From the NCBI GenBank assembly GCA_945874895.1, contig CAMCIC010000008.1:1-64000 (forward strand): DNA of 64,000 nt, read 5' to 3'. The position numbers and the translations under genes were made by a program. Positions 6,414-15,357 of the stretch are shown here, one piece after another (the stretch's first letter is position 1; each line of letters opens with the position of its first letter). The stretch is from Akkermansia muciniphila. GTDB lineage: Bacteria; Verrucomicrobiota; Verrucomicrobiia; Verrucomicrobiales; Akkermansiaceae. The notes below the pieces were generated by a model, which had not been told where the DNA came from, did not search any database, and saw only the letters and a program-made list of their open reading frames with translations.

Positions 6414-6923
6414 TCAGGAAGAAGTAGATACAGGTTCTTTGCGAAGCTGAGTGATAGAATCCACCAGCACGCGCAATAATTCTCGTTGGGCGGGCACTAT
6501 AGGTGAAAGCGAAACAATCACACCAGCCGATTTTTCCGCCGTGTAGTGGATCAGCAAGCGGGTGTTAGGACCGTCATACTCCAGCGAATGGATTTCCGAC
6601 CACAGCAGCAACTGCATCGATTTTTCTGGGCGAAATAGCGGAAAAATCTCTAAACCCAGCGGCGTAAAAATCAGATAGGCATGGCGGACGCAACGAACCC
6701 CAAGGCGGAACATCGCCCACGCGGCAAGCAAGGGAAATGCCGCCGTCCATGCGTAGCCTTGGAGGCGAGGAGCCTCGAACTCCGTGCCTTGTGTCGCAAG
6801 CACGATCACGCCCAACGCCATCGCCCCATGCAAAGCGGCCAAGACCAGCCACATGCGCCCCTGGGCGGCACGTGTGAAACGCACTTCCTTTTCCGGAGAG
6901 GCGATGGATGTGGGAGCTGCCAT
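6414..6923 (-). CDS. Two-helix membrane protein with PH-like C-terminal domain
   Basis: About 169 aa from ATG 6923 (MAAPTSIASPEKE). A start at 6947 is also open but adds only VPVPRF-type residues. Two hydrophobic segments (around WLVLAALHGAMALGVIVLA and AWTAAFPLLAAWAMF) are followed by a ~100-aa cytosolic region. That region has the alternating strand pattern (YLIFTPLGLEIFP, LLLWSEIHSLEYD, LLIHYT) typical of bacterial PH/DUF304-like domains. No enzyme motifs are visible. It is probably in an operon with the YbjN-like gene downstream. The specific function is unknown. Confidence 0.55.
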   Translation of the reverse strand: MAAPTSIASPEKEVRFTRAAQGRMWLVLAALHGAMALGVIVLATQGTEFEAPRLQGYAWTAAFPLLAAWAMFRLGVRCVRHAYLIFTPLGLEIFPLFRPEKSMQLLLWSEIHSLEYDGPNTRLLIHYTAEKSAGVIVSLSPIVPAQRELLRVLVDSITQLRKEPVSTSS

Positions 6924-6974
6924 GAATCGGGGAACAGGCACCAGCATCTACAGATTCACCCCGCTGGCAACGAT

Positions 6975-7970
6975 TTATCCGTCTTGCAACATCGATCCCG
7001 ACCAATCGCTGATTTGCGGTTTGGTGACCGCGGATGGATACTGCTTTTCCTCCAATCCCCGCTGCCATGGATCGGGACCTACCCATTCGGTTTTGCGACC
7101 GGCGATGGTCATTTGGCCGGCATCAAAATCCAGAGTCACCAGAGCCCACAACGCTTCACGATAGGGCGCGACTTGTGCGAGATTCGGATGAGCCGAGTGG
7201 ATGCTTTTCTCATAAACCTCGCGTCGTGCCGTGGCGGGCAGCCATACGTAAGAAGCACTGTTGACTTGCACGTAGGGGATGTCCTTGATGCGATTCACCG
7301 AATCCTGGTGCAAATGCCCGGCAAACACGGCGATCACACCCGCGTGATCCTTGCCGCGATTTTTTTCCAACAGTGCGCGGATTTCGTTTTGATTGGTGAT
7401 GCCACCCGGAAGATCCAAGGGCTGATGCACCATGACGATCACAGGCAGGGTCGTGCCGTCCAATTGTGCTTCCAGCCAGTTCTTCTGCTCCTCCGCGATG
7501 AATCGCTGGTAGCCGCTTTTTCCGGCTTCGGGATCATTGCCATCGAGCACAATGAATTTCACGCCGCCCTGCTCGAACGCGTAATAGCGCGCAGGCATGC
7601 CATACCACGCGACGGTTTGTTCGCGTTTGAACCCTCCATCCATATCGTGATTGCCCAGCACATGATAGCGTGGCCCCTGATAAGAATTCCACAAATCCAT
7701 GAAGGGCTTGTTTTTTTCGATGGGTTGGCAGAAATCCCCGAGTTGAAAAATCAGGTCAGGCTTCTCCACCTGCATGGCATCGAGAAAAGTACGCAGGCGG
7801 TCCATGGCATCGTGCATGATGTCCTGATGCACGTCGCTGATCATGCCGATGCGCATCTTTCCCTTGCGGGGATTGCGAGCCAGCGCCGGCATATTCAGGG
7901 TAAGCCCCGCCGCTGCCAACAAGGTGTCACGGAAAAAATCACGCCGTGTCGAAAGGGATGAATCGGCCAT
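6975..7970 (-). CDS. Tat-exported calcineurin-like metallophosphoesterase
   Basis: About 331 aa from ATG 7970. This start places a twin-arginine motif STRRDFF at residues ~8-14 before a hydrophobic stretch (LLAAAGLTLNMPALA), so folded export by Tat is predicted. Metallophosphoesterase signatures are present in order: D-x-H in ISDVHQD, GDFCQP, GNHD (VLGNHDMDGG), a later MVHQPL histidine, and GHLHQD. These bind a two-metal centre that hydrolyses phosphomonoesters or diesters. The natural substrate cannot be told. Further upstream in-frame starts exist (to 8036) but would bury the Tat motif. It is 51 bp upstream of the PH-like gene. Confidence 0.85.
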   Translation of the reverse strand: MADSSLSTRRDFFRDTLLAAAGLTLNMPALARNPRKGKMRIGMISDVHQDIMHDAMDRLRTFLDAMQVEKPDLIFQLGDFCQPIEKNKPFMDLWNSYQGPRYHVLGNHDMDGGFKREQTVAWYGMPARYYAFEQGGVKFIVLDGNDPEAGKSGYQRFIAEEQKNWLEAQLDGTTLPVIVMVHQPLDLPGGITNQNEIRALLEKNRGKDHAGVIAVFAGHLHQDSVNRIKDIPYVQVNSASYVWLPATARREVYEKSIHSAHPNLAQVAPYREALWALVTLDFDAGQMTIAGRKTEWVGPDPWQRGLEEKQYPSAVTKPQISDWSGSMLQDG

Positions 7971-8057
7971 GCACTTCATTACCGAGATGATGCCGTTTGA
8001 TCTTTCAACTTCTGCCAATCCGCACACATTGATCACGCCGCGGGTGAGATTTTGATA

Positions 8058-8348
8058 CGGACTGAAGTCCCAATGCCATTAAAGCTTCGGAATGATGATG
8101 AATGCATTCGTATTTCGTCCCATCGGGACGATTCATGGAACGACACGCTGCCGTTTGATCAATCGGTATGGTCCTCGATATTGTCGTTGAATCCTCTGAG
8201 TCGACGCGTTCCCCGATGAGGCGTCCCGTTGGGACGCAAAAATCTTATGAGGTGAAGTTACCCACGGCTTCACCGTGGGCTGACATGAGTCGTCCTTTTA
8301 GGACGAAAAAGCCATAGCCAATCCTTAAAGGCATTGGACTGAAGTCCG
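8058..8348. repeat. Palindromic repeat block (REP/MITE-like) with inverted ends
   Basis: This gene-free stretch carries four short palindromes: CGTCCC-ATC-GGGACG (8116-8130), GCGTCCC-GTT-GGGACGC (8221-8237), CCCACGG-CTTCA-CCGTGGG (8261-8279) and CGTCC-TTTTA-GGACG (8291-8305). The edges are imperfect inverted repeats of each other: CGGACTGAAGTCCCAATGCC at 8058 against the reverse complement of 8323-8348 (CGGACTTCAGTCCAATGCCT). It looks like a non-autonomous repeat element or a cluster of REP-type hairpins between two convergently unrelated operons. Transcription termination is a possible side role. Confidence 0.6.
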
Positions 8349-8373
8349 CGCTCCTACAGATGAACCTCTGCGA

Positions 8374-9264
8374 TCACTTCTGCGGGATGCGGGCTCTTTG
8401 GTAGCTGTCCCACAGTGCCGCCGCCTGTTTTTCGGCATTAGGCAAAGGCAAACCGGCGGGGACGCCCGGACGCTGATGTTTGGTTTCCGTCAACCAGGCG
8501 TGTTTCAACAAATCGTTGCGTTGGATCAGAATGTTCAGGGCCTCGCCCTGGGCCACGGTGGGAACACCGGGGAGTTTCCACAAGGGCCACAATTGTTTCA
8601 CGATGGATGCGGCGATGAAATCATGCCCTTGCGGACCGGGGTGCACTTTGTCACCGGCGTATACGAATCCGGGATTTTTCTGTTTCGCCTCCGCGATCGC
8701 AGTGCACAGGTCGGGACGGATGTCGATGACTGACCAGCCTTTTTGTGAGAGCAACCACGCAGCTTGCGCATCGAGCACGGCATCATAGCGCTGCGGATCT
8801 TGCGACGGGTGATCGGCATCATGCAAAGGCGCGGTGATGACCACAAACCTGCCCCCCTGTTTTTCCACGGCATCTTTCAAACGCAACATGCCATCTTGAA
8901 ACGCCTTTTGGCGCGTGTCATCAAGCGGTTGGTAAATGCCATCATTCATGCCATAACAGGCCAACACATGCGTGGGGCGATAGGCTTCCAGGATGCGGGT
9001 GAGTCTCTCGTGAAGACAAGGGCGGGGAAATTTCCCGCCAGCGTGGCCATTTTCCGATAGACCGGACACGGTCTCGCTGCCCAGACCGAAATTCACGATC
9101 ACCGCTTCGGAAAAGGCGGGAGTCTCGCGCAAGGCAGATTCCACCAGAGTCGCCCAACGTCCGCCGTAGGTGATGCTATCGCCGAGGATGGCCACGCGAG
9201 GAGCCTCGGCGAGGCAGAGGAGCATCGTGGCAAGGCAGGACACAAAAAAACTGAGGATTTTCAT
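8374..9264 (-). CDS. Secreted SGNH/GDSL hydrolase
   Basis: A 296-aa protein with a cleavable signal peptide (MKILSFFVSCLATMLLCLA). SGNH blocks are in order: GDSIT with the catalytic Ser (residues 28-32), an oxyanion Gly after GLGSETVSG, GMND (105-108), and D..H in GDKVHPGPQGH (~residue 222). The fold covers esterases and lipases acting on acyl or acetyl groups, often on polysaccharides, and the substrate is unknown. A ~60-aa C-terminal helical extension follows the core. It is the last gene of the tyrS-DUF-grx run, 13 bp after the glutaredoxin stop. Confidence 0.85.
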   Translation of the reverse strand: MKILSFFVSCLATMLLCLAEAPRVAILGDSITYGGRWATLVESALRETPAFSEAVIVNFGLGSETVSGLSENGHAGGKFPRPCLHERLTRILEAYRPTHVLACYGMNDGIYQPLDDTRQKAFQDGMLRLKDAVEKQGGRFVVITAPLHDADHPSQDPQRYDAVLDAQAAWLLSQKGWSVIDIRPDLCTAIAEAKQKNPGFVYAGDKVHPGPQGHDFIAASIVKQLWPLWKLPGVPTVAQGEALNILIQRNDLLKHAWLTETKHQRPGVPAGLPLPNAEKQAAALWDSYQRARIPQK

Positions 9265-9277
9265 AGGTGAAGGGCAA

Positions 9278-9520
9278 TCAGCCTTTCACCTTACGCAGAA
9301 AAGGCACCAATTCTTCCACGCCAAAATCCGCCAGCACCTGACCGTGCCAATCGAGGGTGGGAGCTTTGCTTTGGCCAGAAAGCGCGACCATTTCCGCCAT
9401 CGCCTCACGATTGCCACTGACCACGATGGTTTCGTAATCGATGCGATGGCGATCGAGATAAGCGATGACTTCATCGCACCAAGGACAACCGACTTTGATA
9501 TAGAGGATGGGTAAGGACAT
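9278..9520 (-). CDS. Glutaredoxin family protein
   Basis: An 80-aa single-domain thioredoxin-fold protein. The dithiol active site CPWC is at residues 12-15 after a first beta strand (PILYIKVG). The TVP-type cis-proline site is represented by KAPTLDW (~52-58), and the GVEEL helix closes the domain. It probably reduces disulfides or glutathione mixed disulfides in the cytoplasm. It is 3 bp downstream of the preceding small membrane-protein gene and thus in the tyrS operon. Confidence 0.85.
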   Translation of the reverse strand: MSLPILYIKVGCPWCDEVIAYLDRHRIDYETIVVSGNREAMAEMVALSGQSKAPTLDWHGQVLADFGVEELVPFLRKVKG

Positions 9521-9523
9521 GAT

Positions 9524-9802
9524 TCAGGAATTTCTTTTTTCGCGTTTGGATGCTTGTTCGAGCAGGGATTTTTCTTTGGCGCTCAGGCTGCTCATGCCCG
9601 ATGCGGCGATCTTTTCCAAGATGCGATCGACCTCATCGCGCTCCTGGCGGCGCTTGCGAGCGGCATCGTAATCCTGAAAGCGTTCACCGGGTTGGTGAGG
9701 TGGCTCACCGAAATTGATCGAAGAAAACCACGTCATCCACCTGTGGCGTGTGAACCACAGCAGAGCTGCGATCAGCAAAACCGGCATCCACCAATCGTTC
9801 AT
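9524..9802 (-). CDS. Small membrane-anchored protein (DUF6576-like tail)
   Basis: 92 aa: one N-terminal hydrophobic segment (WWMPVLLIAALLWF) followed by a charged cytosolic tail. The tail contains VDRILEKIAASGMSSLSAKEKSLLE-type sequence. That motif resembles the short C-terminal domain (DUF6576) found on some rhomboid-family proteins, but there is no protease domain here. The function is unknown. It starts 7 bp after the tyrS stop and is co-transcribed. Confidence 0.6.
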   Translation of the reverse strand: MNDWWMPVLLIAALLWFTRHRWMTWFSSINFGEPPHQPGERFQDYDAARKRRQERDEVDRILEKIAASGMSSLSAKEKSLLEQASKREKRNS

Positions 9803-9809
9803 ACCCTCA

Positions 9810-11000
9810 TCAATCGACCAACCGCACCGCGTGTTTTTTTGACAACTTCAAGACATCGCCGGCCTTGAGTGAAACGGAGCCATTGGGATCGGTAAGTTTC
9901 TCACCATTGAGCTGCACGGATCCGCTGGTGATGAATTGTTTACGCAATTCGCCGTTGGATTTTTCCAAGCCGAAGGCCTTGCTGAAGGCGAAGGCACTCA
10001 CGGTCAGGACGTTCCGTTCGGAGGGTAAGGAGGTGAGGGAAATTTCGGGTAGATCCGCATCAGCAAGGTTGCGCTTGGAGAAACGCAGATCCCAGTCCTC
10101 ACGCGCGACCAGGGCGGCGGCATCATCGTGGTAGCGGGCCGTCAGTTTCTGCGCGAGGGCTTTTTTCGCATCCATCGGATGCCCGGATGGATCGCGTGCC
10201 TCGCCTAACAGAAGTTGGTAATAACGATCCATCAATTCATCCGAAACGCTCATCAACTTACCATACATTTCCTGTGGACTGTCGTTGACACCCACGTAAT
10301 TGCCATAGGACTTCGACATCTTTTTCACGCCGTCCAAGCCTTCCAGCAAGGGCATGAGCATGACGACCTGCTGCGGTTGACCCTCCTCTTTCTGCAAGTC
10401 ACGACCGACGAGAATGTTAAACAACTGATCCGTGCCACCGATCTCCACATCGCTGCGAACCACCACCGAATCCCAGCCTTGCATGATGGGGTATTGCAAT
10501 TCGTGGAGACGCACTTCCTGAGCGTCATGGAGACGGGTGCGAAAATCCTCGCGCTGGAGCATCTGCTGCAAGGTCACACGACCATTGAGCTTGAGGACTT
10601 CCTCGTAGGTCATCTTACGGAACCAATCGCCATTGTATACGACCTCCGTCTTCGCACGATCCAGAATCTTAAACGCTTGAGCCGTGTAAGTTTCCGCATT
10701 CGCCAACACCTCATCACGGGTGAGCGGAGGTCGAGTAGCGGAGCGGCCTGTCGGATCACCGATGGTGGCAGTGAAGTCGCCGATGATCAGCACAGCTTGG
10801 TGGCCTAGCAACTGAAATTGGCGCAGCTTCTCCAAGGCCACCGTATGTCCGAAGTGGATATCAGGAGCGGTTGGGTCGACACCCAGCTTCACGCGCAGCG
10901 GTCTACCGGAAGCGAGTTTTTCAGCGAGCTCCTTTTCCGATAGAACCTTGGCAGTTCCTGAAGTGAGAATTTTCAACTGTTCAGTAGGCGAGTGAGACAT
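9810..11000 (-). CDS. tyrS: Tyrosyl-tRNA synthetase
   Basis: The 396-aa class I synthetase charges tRNA-Tyr with tyrosine in the cytosol. The nucleotide-binding HIGH motif is HFGH (residues 49-52) and the KMSKS loop is at 227-231. GGTDQLFNILVGRD forms part of the active site, and an S4 RNA-binding domain (QFITSGSVQLNGEKL) ends the protein. The HFGH form and overall length match the TyrZ-type subgroup. The ATG at 11000 leaves a normal N-terminus. It is first gene of a four-gene minus-strand run with gaps of 3-13 bp. Confidence 0.95.
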   Translation of the reverse strand: MSHSPTEQLKILTSGTAKVLSEKELAEKLASGRPLRVKLGVDPTAPDIHFGHTVALEKLRQFQLLGHQAVLIIGDFTATIGDPTGRSATRPPLTRDEVLANAETYTAQAFKILDRAKTEVVYNGDWFRKMTYEEVLKLNGRVTLQQMLQREDFRTRLHDAQEVRLHELQYPIMQGWDSVVVRSDVEIGGTDQLFNILVGRDLQKEEGQPQQVVMLMPLLEGLDGVKKMSKSYGNYVGVNDSPQEMYGKLMSVSDELMDRYYQLLLGEARDPSGHPMDAKKALAQKLTARYHDDAAALVAREDWDLRFSKRNLADADLPEISLTSLPSERNVLTVSAFAFSKAFGLEKSNGELRKQFITSGSVQLNGEKLTDPNGSVSLKAGDVLKLSKKHAVRLVD

Positions 11001-11170
11001 GAGGTTCTACGTTATCGGCACTCTGGAATACTGGCAAGGCGTTATTGAATGAGATACTCGCAAGTGAGAGCTTGCCTCATCACTGGGCCGAGAATGCCAT
11101 CCATTCCAGCGGTTCTGTCTCTGCTTTCTCCGATGCGCAGCTTCTGGGCAACCATCCCCCTACTCCAACC

Positions 11171-12556
11171 TCAGAAATTCAAGTAAATTTCAGTGCGGCG
11201 ATTGGCGCGACGTCCTTCTGGATCATCTTCGCCAGTGGACTTCACATTGGGTCGGCGAGGTTCGCTGAAACCTTTGGCTGAGGTGAGGATCTGTTCTGCG
11301 ACCACGCCTGCGGAAATGAGATAATCCCTCACGGCATTTGCGCGGTTCTGTGACAAACCCTGGTTGTAGCCTGCGCTGCCAAGGGCATCAGTGTGACCGG
11401 AGAGGTGGATTTTCTTTTTCCGATCGGTTTTCAAAATCATGGCTACGATGGCGAGTTGACGCTCGGTGCGGCCCGTGAGGCGTTCCTCATCAAATTCGAA
11501 ATACAGCACCAAGGTGTCACCTCCCGCGGGGTTCCTGATCAGAGGGGTGTAGTAAACATCACCACCAGCGAAGCGTTGAGCGTAATCACTGAGCAACTGA
11601 TCGAGGTTTAATTCATCGATGACCCAATTCGCCTGCGCGGGAGTTTTTTTGAGAATGATGGCGAACTGTGCAGCGTGGGTTCCATCCGCAGCCTGAACAT
11701 TGGCCAGATAGGATGTGATCTCCTCTTTTTGCAACATCGCACGCAATGGCTTTTCTGAACGAAGTCGATAATTTCCTTCCTCAAACAAAATGCACAAACC
11801 CGCCAGGGTGGTATCCGAGACTTTTTCCCGATTCACAAATTCCCGAGCAAGGGTGAAATTCTGACGCAAGACCGCGAGCAAAAAAGCATCGGTCACTCCG
11901 AGCGCATCCACCATCATGGCGCGAGGAATCTGCTCACCGTCAAGTGGGGGAAGGGTGACACGGTCCACTTCCCATAGGCCGTTATTTTTCGCGAGATCAA
12001 AGTAAATGCGATCTCTGCCAGGCTCGCGATCAGTCAGCTCAAGAGCATATCGTGCGCGCCGATTCAGCTCGAGTTCACCGACCTCGCGCACCGGATGGGG
12101 CTCCTTCAATTTGATCGGCTGTCGGGACAGCATGTCCTTCAGCCCTAGGCGCGTTTCCTCATTCATCGCACGCTGGCCTATCAGCTTTTCTGCGGTGGCG
12201 TAATCCTGATGTGCGAGAGCCTGGCCGATGGAGTTGATCAATGCCATGGGGTCGGTGCGGCGCAAAACCACATCCGGAGAACCCGTAGCACGATTGTCCC
12301 CTTGGTTCTCATCCATCGTGTTTTTCGATGGTCCGTCTGCCGCCTGTTTTTTCACCTCCGCCGATTCTGGCTTTGCAGGCGTGCTTGTCAGTGCCGCACG
12401 TTTCGCACGCTTGTTTTTTTCCAACAGGATCAACGTGGTGCTCATAGCCAAGAGGACCATGAGTAGAAAAACGATCAAAGGCGCCTTGGATCGTGGTTTT
12501 TTCTCACGCCATGCTGGGCTTTGATTCGGTTCGGAAACGGATGAGGGATTGACCAT
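11171..12556 (-). CDS. Inner-membrane-anchored OmpA-domain protein
   Basis: 461 aa. One membrane helix at residues ~25-45 (APLIVFLLMVLLAMSTTLILL) lies after a positively charged N-terminus, so the rest is probably periplasmic. The middle ~250 residues are unassigned. Residues ~350-461 are an OmpA/MotB-like peptidoglycan-binding domain: LYFEFDEERL, LSGHTDALGSAGYNQGLSQ, RANAVRDYL and RRTEIYL. The gene begins 10 bp after the kinase stop, so kinase and OmpA protein form a unit, perhaps coupling signalling to the cell wall. Typical C-terminal Asp/Arg diaminopimelate contacts are visible in the GHTDALG and RRANRRTE parts. Confidence 0.8.
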   Translation of the reverse strand: MVNPSSVSEPNQSPAWREKKPRSKAPLIVFLLMVLLAMSTTLILLEKNKRAKRAALTSTPAKPESAEVKKQAADGPSKNTMDENQGDNRATGSPDVVLRRTDPMALINSIGQALAHQDYATAEKLIGQRAMNEETRLGLKDMLSRQPIKLKEPHPVREVGELELNRRARYALELTDREPGRDRIYFDLAKNNGLWEVDRVTLPPLDGEQIPRAMMVDALGVTDAFLLAVLRQNFTLAREFVNREKVSDTTLAGLCILFEEGNYRLRSEKPLRAMLQKEEITSYLANVQAADGTHAAQFAIILKKTPAQANWVIDELNLDQLLSDYAQRFAGGDVYYTPLIRNPAGGDTLVLYFEFDEERLTGRTERQLAIVAMILKTDRKKKIHLSGHTDALGSAGYNQGLSQNRANAVRDYLISAGVVAEQILTSAKGFSEPRRPNVKSTGEDDPEGRRANRRTEIYLNF

Positions 12557-12566
12557 GACTTTACGA

Positions 12567-15239
12567 CTAGGATTGCTCTAGCATCGACTCCACCCAACCG
12601 TCAAGGTCGTCGGTCTTTTCGAGATAGTCTTTCAACTGTTTCACGAGATCCTGTTGACCGGATTTGTGGGCGGCGGAACCTATTTCCTTTAGCTTTAAGA
12701 CGAAGGAATCGCGGATCTTCCGATTGCGGGATTCATAGCTCGAATCAATATCCTTTTGCTTGATCAGCGAGGAGGAGTGAATCTTCACAATGCTCTCATG
12801 CATGCTGGACAGGCTCGTGTCGCATTCTTTCTGTACTTCTTCCTCGGAAGGCACTCGTCCCGAGAGGGTCAGTTTCTTCATGACCTCGATCGTCTCTTGC
12901 CACTGACTTCTATCCTGGGACTTTGGCCCGCGCATCCACATGTCGAGATCCCAGCTGAATGATTTCACATTGGCGGCATGTTTATCATCGCGCTCTTTGA
13001 GCGATGCCACGAGCAACTCGCGGCATTTATTCAACAGTGGACCGATCGCCGAAGCGGTATCAGAAACATTCCCATTCGCGTTTTTCGCAGCACCTGCATC
13101 CTTGCTCCATTCGAGCAGCACTCCGTCCGCCTTTTTGTCCCGACCGATATTGTGCCAACCGCGCTCTGGGAGGTAGATCAAGAGTGTGGCCGATTCCTCA
13201 CTATCGGGCGACGCGGGTGACCATTGTGCGTATGTCCATGGTTCCTTGGTCGACCACTGCCAAACACCAGCGACTTTTTCACCCGCGAGCCAAATACCCT
13301 CTTGGGCTTTGAACGAATTCAGACGTTCTTTGGCCCAAGCCCCCTCTTCGGGATGACTAAGCGCTGCTACATGAGCACCGGCTTGCTGAGCGAATTCCGT
13401 GGCCTGTTGTCGGGTCATGGATCGCATAATCGGGAGAAACCGACGTGTTCCCAGCGACATGGTTCCCGGAGGGAAAACGGGAGAACCTGCATTCAGGGAT
13501 TGGCGAGTCCTTTGCAAAGATTTTTCCAGTGTCGAAGGATTCGATCCATCTCGCTGCCAGACAATGACAAAAGGCAATTCGAGTGAAGCCTCGGCGGCAA
13601 CGATGCTACCGAATTGTGACAAAGTGGCGTAGTTCCCGATGCCAGAAGGTGTTTTACTGATCGCCCATGAAGATCCATCGAGCAGAGTCCACTTCTCACG
13701 ATCATTTCTTCCGGCACCGATCCAGATTGTCTCATGGTTCTTCAGCAGGGAGGCGAGAAAGCCTAGCTCCTCATCGCTACCAGGAAATGCCATGCATCCG
13801 CCGTGTTCTTCGGCAAATAAAAGTGCGGCATCCCAAGACATGGGTTGCGTGACAAGGAAAAAATCCAATTCACCCCGACGCGTCGTGCCTTTAGGCATAG
13901 GCTGGCGTGAACCTTTGGCGAGATCGAACTTCAGCCTTTCGAGCGACTGCATGGCCATTTCTTTTTCCAAGTTTCTCGCATCTTGGGCTCTGCTGTCGGC
14001 AGAAGGGTTGCTCGATTGAGAACTCCCAATGGTCCTGTTTTTCAAATCCTCCAATCCTTTTCCATTCTCGAAACTTCGGCTGATCGCATCCACTTTTTTC
14101 TTGAGGATCTCGACTTGTTCAGGCGTGTCGACTGACTTTCCATTGCTTTGGATCTTGAAGTAAGCCAAAACAGCCAGAACGGCTAGAGCAGCGGCGATCA
14201 AAAAATTGCGCGTAGAATTCTGACCTGCTTTGCCCGCCGACTTGACAGAGGGACGTAGATCCGTAGCGCCATGGCTATCTGTCGGATGAGACTTCCCGGC
14301 AGAATGGGTTGGCATTTTTCCGGGAACGGGGGATACACGTGCGGCGGCAGTTTTACCGGTCCCCGCTGGTCTGACTCCCGCGCGAACGGGCAAGGGAGCG
14401 CGCGATGATGCCACACTCGCGCGGGCAGCACCTGCCGTCGATGAGACCGACTTGATCGCATCACGGATCGCAGAAGCCATCGACATGGCATCGGAATAGC
14501 GCATGACCGGATTCGGATGGGTCGCGCGCTGGATGATGAGATCAAACTCGTGGCCGCAGCGGCAAAGACTGGAAGTCAACACATTGGGTTGAGGTTTTTC
14601 GGCCGTGAGCAATTCATGGAACATCACGCCAACGGCGAAAATATCCGACCGACGATCCGCGAGTTCCGGATGAGAGATCACTTCGGGAGCGGCGTATCCG
14701 GGGGTGCCCATAACGATGCCCTCGTGCTTCACACCCACGGCTTGAGCTAAGCCGAAATCGCCGATCTTGGGTTCGATCTTTGGCGTGAGCAGAATGTTGG
14801 CAGGCTTGATATCGCGGTGAATGATGCCGTTTTCATGCGCATGGCTCAGGCCTTCGCAAATCGCGATGATGATGCGACTGGATTCCTCCAGATCGACTTT
14901 CTTGTTCCATGCAGAGTGATACAACGATTTGCCGGAAACATATTCCATCGATATATACAACATGCCATCGACATCTCCTGAATCATAAATGCTGATGAGA
15001 TTGGGATGATTCAGTTTGGCCATCGCACGCGCCTCGGTCTGAAAAGAAGCGCGGAATTCGGGGTCAGAACTCAACTCCCGCGGTAAGATCTTCACCGCTA
15101 CCTCGCGGTCCAAAGAAATCTGTTTCGCCAGATAAACGGCTCCCATGCCGCCCTGCGCGATGAAATCAATGAAGTGATAGGTCGGGAGGAGCTTGTTAAG
15201 CGCCTCAATCGACGGCGGCGTGAATTGAGTAGAGTCCAC
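12567..15239 (-). CDS. Transmembrane Ser/Thr protein kinase with two C-type-lectin-like ectodomains
   Basis: 890 aa from GTG 15239. An N-terminal Hanks-type kinase has the glycine loop QGGMGAVYLA (~29-38), Lys50, the HRDIKPANIL catalytic loop (141-150), DFG (161-163) and APE (184-186). All catalytic residues are present. A Pro/Ala/Ser-rich linker leads to one membrane helix (~345-362). The exported part has a coiled stretch, then two regions with the C-type-lectin pattern: WDAALLFAEEHGGCMAF...WIGAGRND (~470-560) and ATEFAQQAGAHVAALS...WLAGEK...YAQWSP (~605-720). A helical C-terminus follows. Ligand sensing outside with phosphorylation inside is the likely logic. The OmpA gene follows at 10 bp. 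Confidence 0.85.
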   Translation of the reverse strand: MDSTQFTPPSIEALNKLLPTYHFIDFIAQGGMGAVYLAKQISLDREVAVKILPRELSSDPEFRASFQTEARAMAKLNHPNLISIYDSGDVDGMLYISMEYVSGKSLYHSAWNKKVDLEESSRIIIAICEGLSHAHENGIIHRDIKPANILLTPKIEPKIGDFGLAQAVGVKHEGIVMGTPGYAAPEVISHPELADRRSDIFAVGVMFHELLTAEKPQPNVLTSSLCRCGHEFDLIIQRATHPNPVMRYSDAMSMASAIRDAIKSVSSTAGAARASVASSRAPLPVRAGVRPAGTGKTAAARVSPVPGKMPTHSAGKSHPTDSHGATDLRPSVKSAGKAGQNSTRNFLIAAALAVLAVLAYFKIQSNGKSVDTPEQVEILKKKVDAISRSFENGKGLEDLKNRTIGSSQSSNPSADSRAQDARNLEKEMAMQSLERLKFDLAKGSRQPMPKGTTRRGELDFFLVTQPMSWDAALLFAEEHGGCMAFPGSDEELGFLASLLKNHETIWIGAGRNDREKWTLLDGSSWAISKTPSGIGNYATLSQFGSIVAAEASLELPFVIVWQRDGSNPSTLEKSLQRTRQSLNAGSPVFPPGTMSLGTRRFLPIMRSMTRQQATEFAQQAGAHVAALSHPEEGAWAKERLNSFKAQEGIWLAGEKVAGVWQWSTKEPWTYAQWSPASPDSEESATLLIYLPERGWHNIGRDKKADGVLLEWSKDAGAAKNANGNVSDTASAIGPLLNKCRELLVASLKERDDKHAANVKSFSWDLDMWMRGPKSQDRSQWQETIEVMKKLTLSGRVPSEEEVQKECDTSLSSMHESIVKIHSSSLIKQKDIDSSYESRNRKIRDSFVLKLKEIGSAAHKSGQQDLVKQLKDYLEKTDDLDGWVESMLEQS

Positions 15240-15357
15240 AGTGTCGTGTGTATAGTCCGCAGATGTATTAGCACAAATCTTGCCTCAATCGAGTAAAATC
15301 AGAAGAATCGCGAAAAAATTGATGTCATAGAAAATCAGTTGGCATGACGGTGAGTGC

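Noticed and set aside
7611-7626. TGTTCGCGTTTGAAC as a second LexA box
   Set aside because: The spacing is 5-6 bases rather than 4, the last base does not match, and it lies inside a coding region.
6681-7961. Long plus-strand open frame (426 aa)
   Set aside because: Antisense to the Tat phosphoesterase and PH-like genes, with no domain pattern. High-GC antisense frames are common here.
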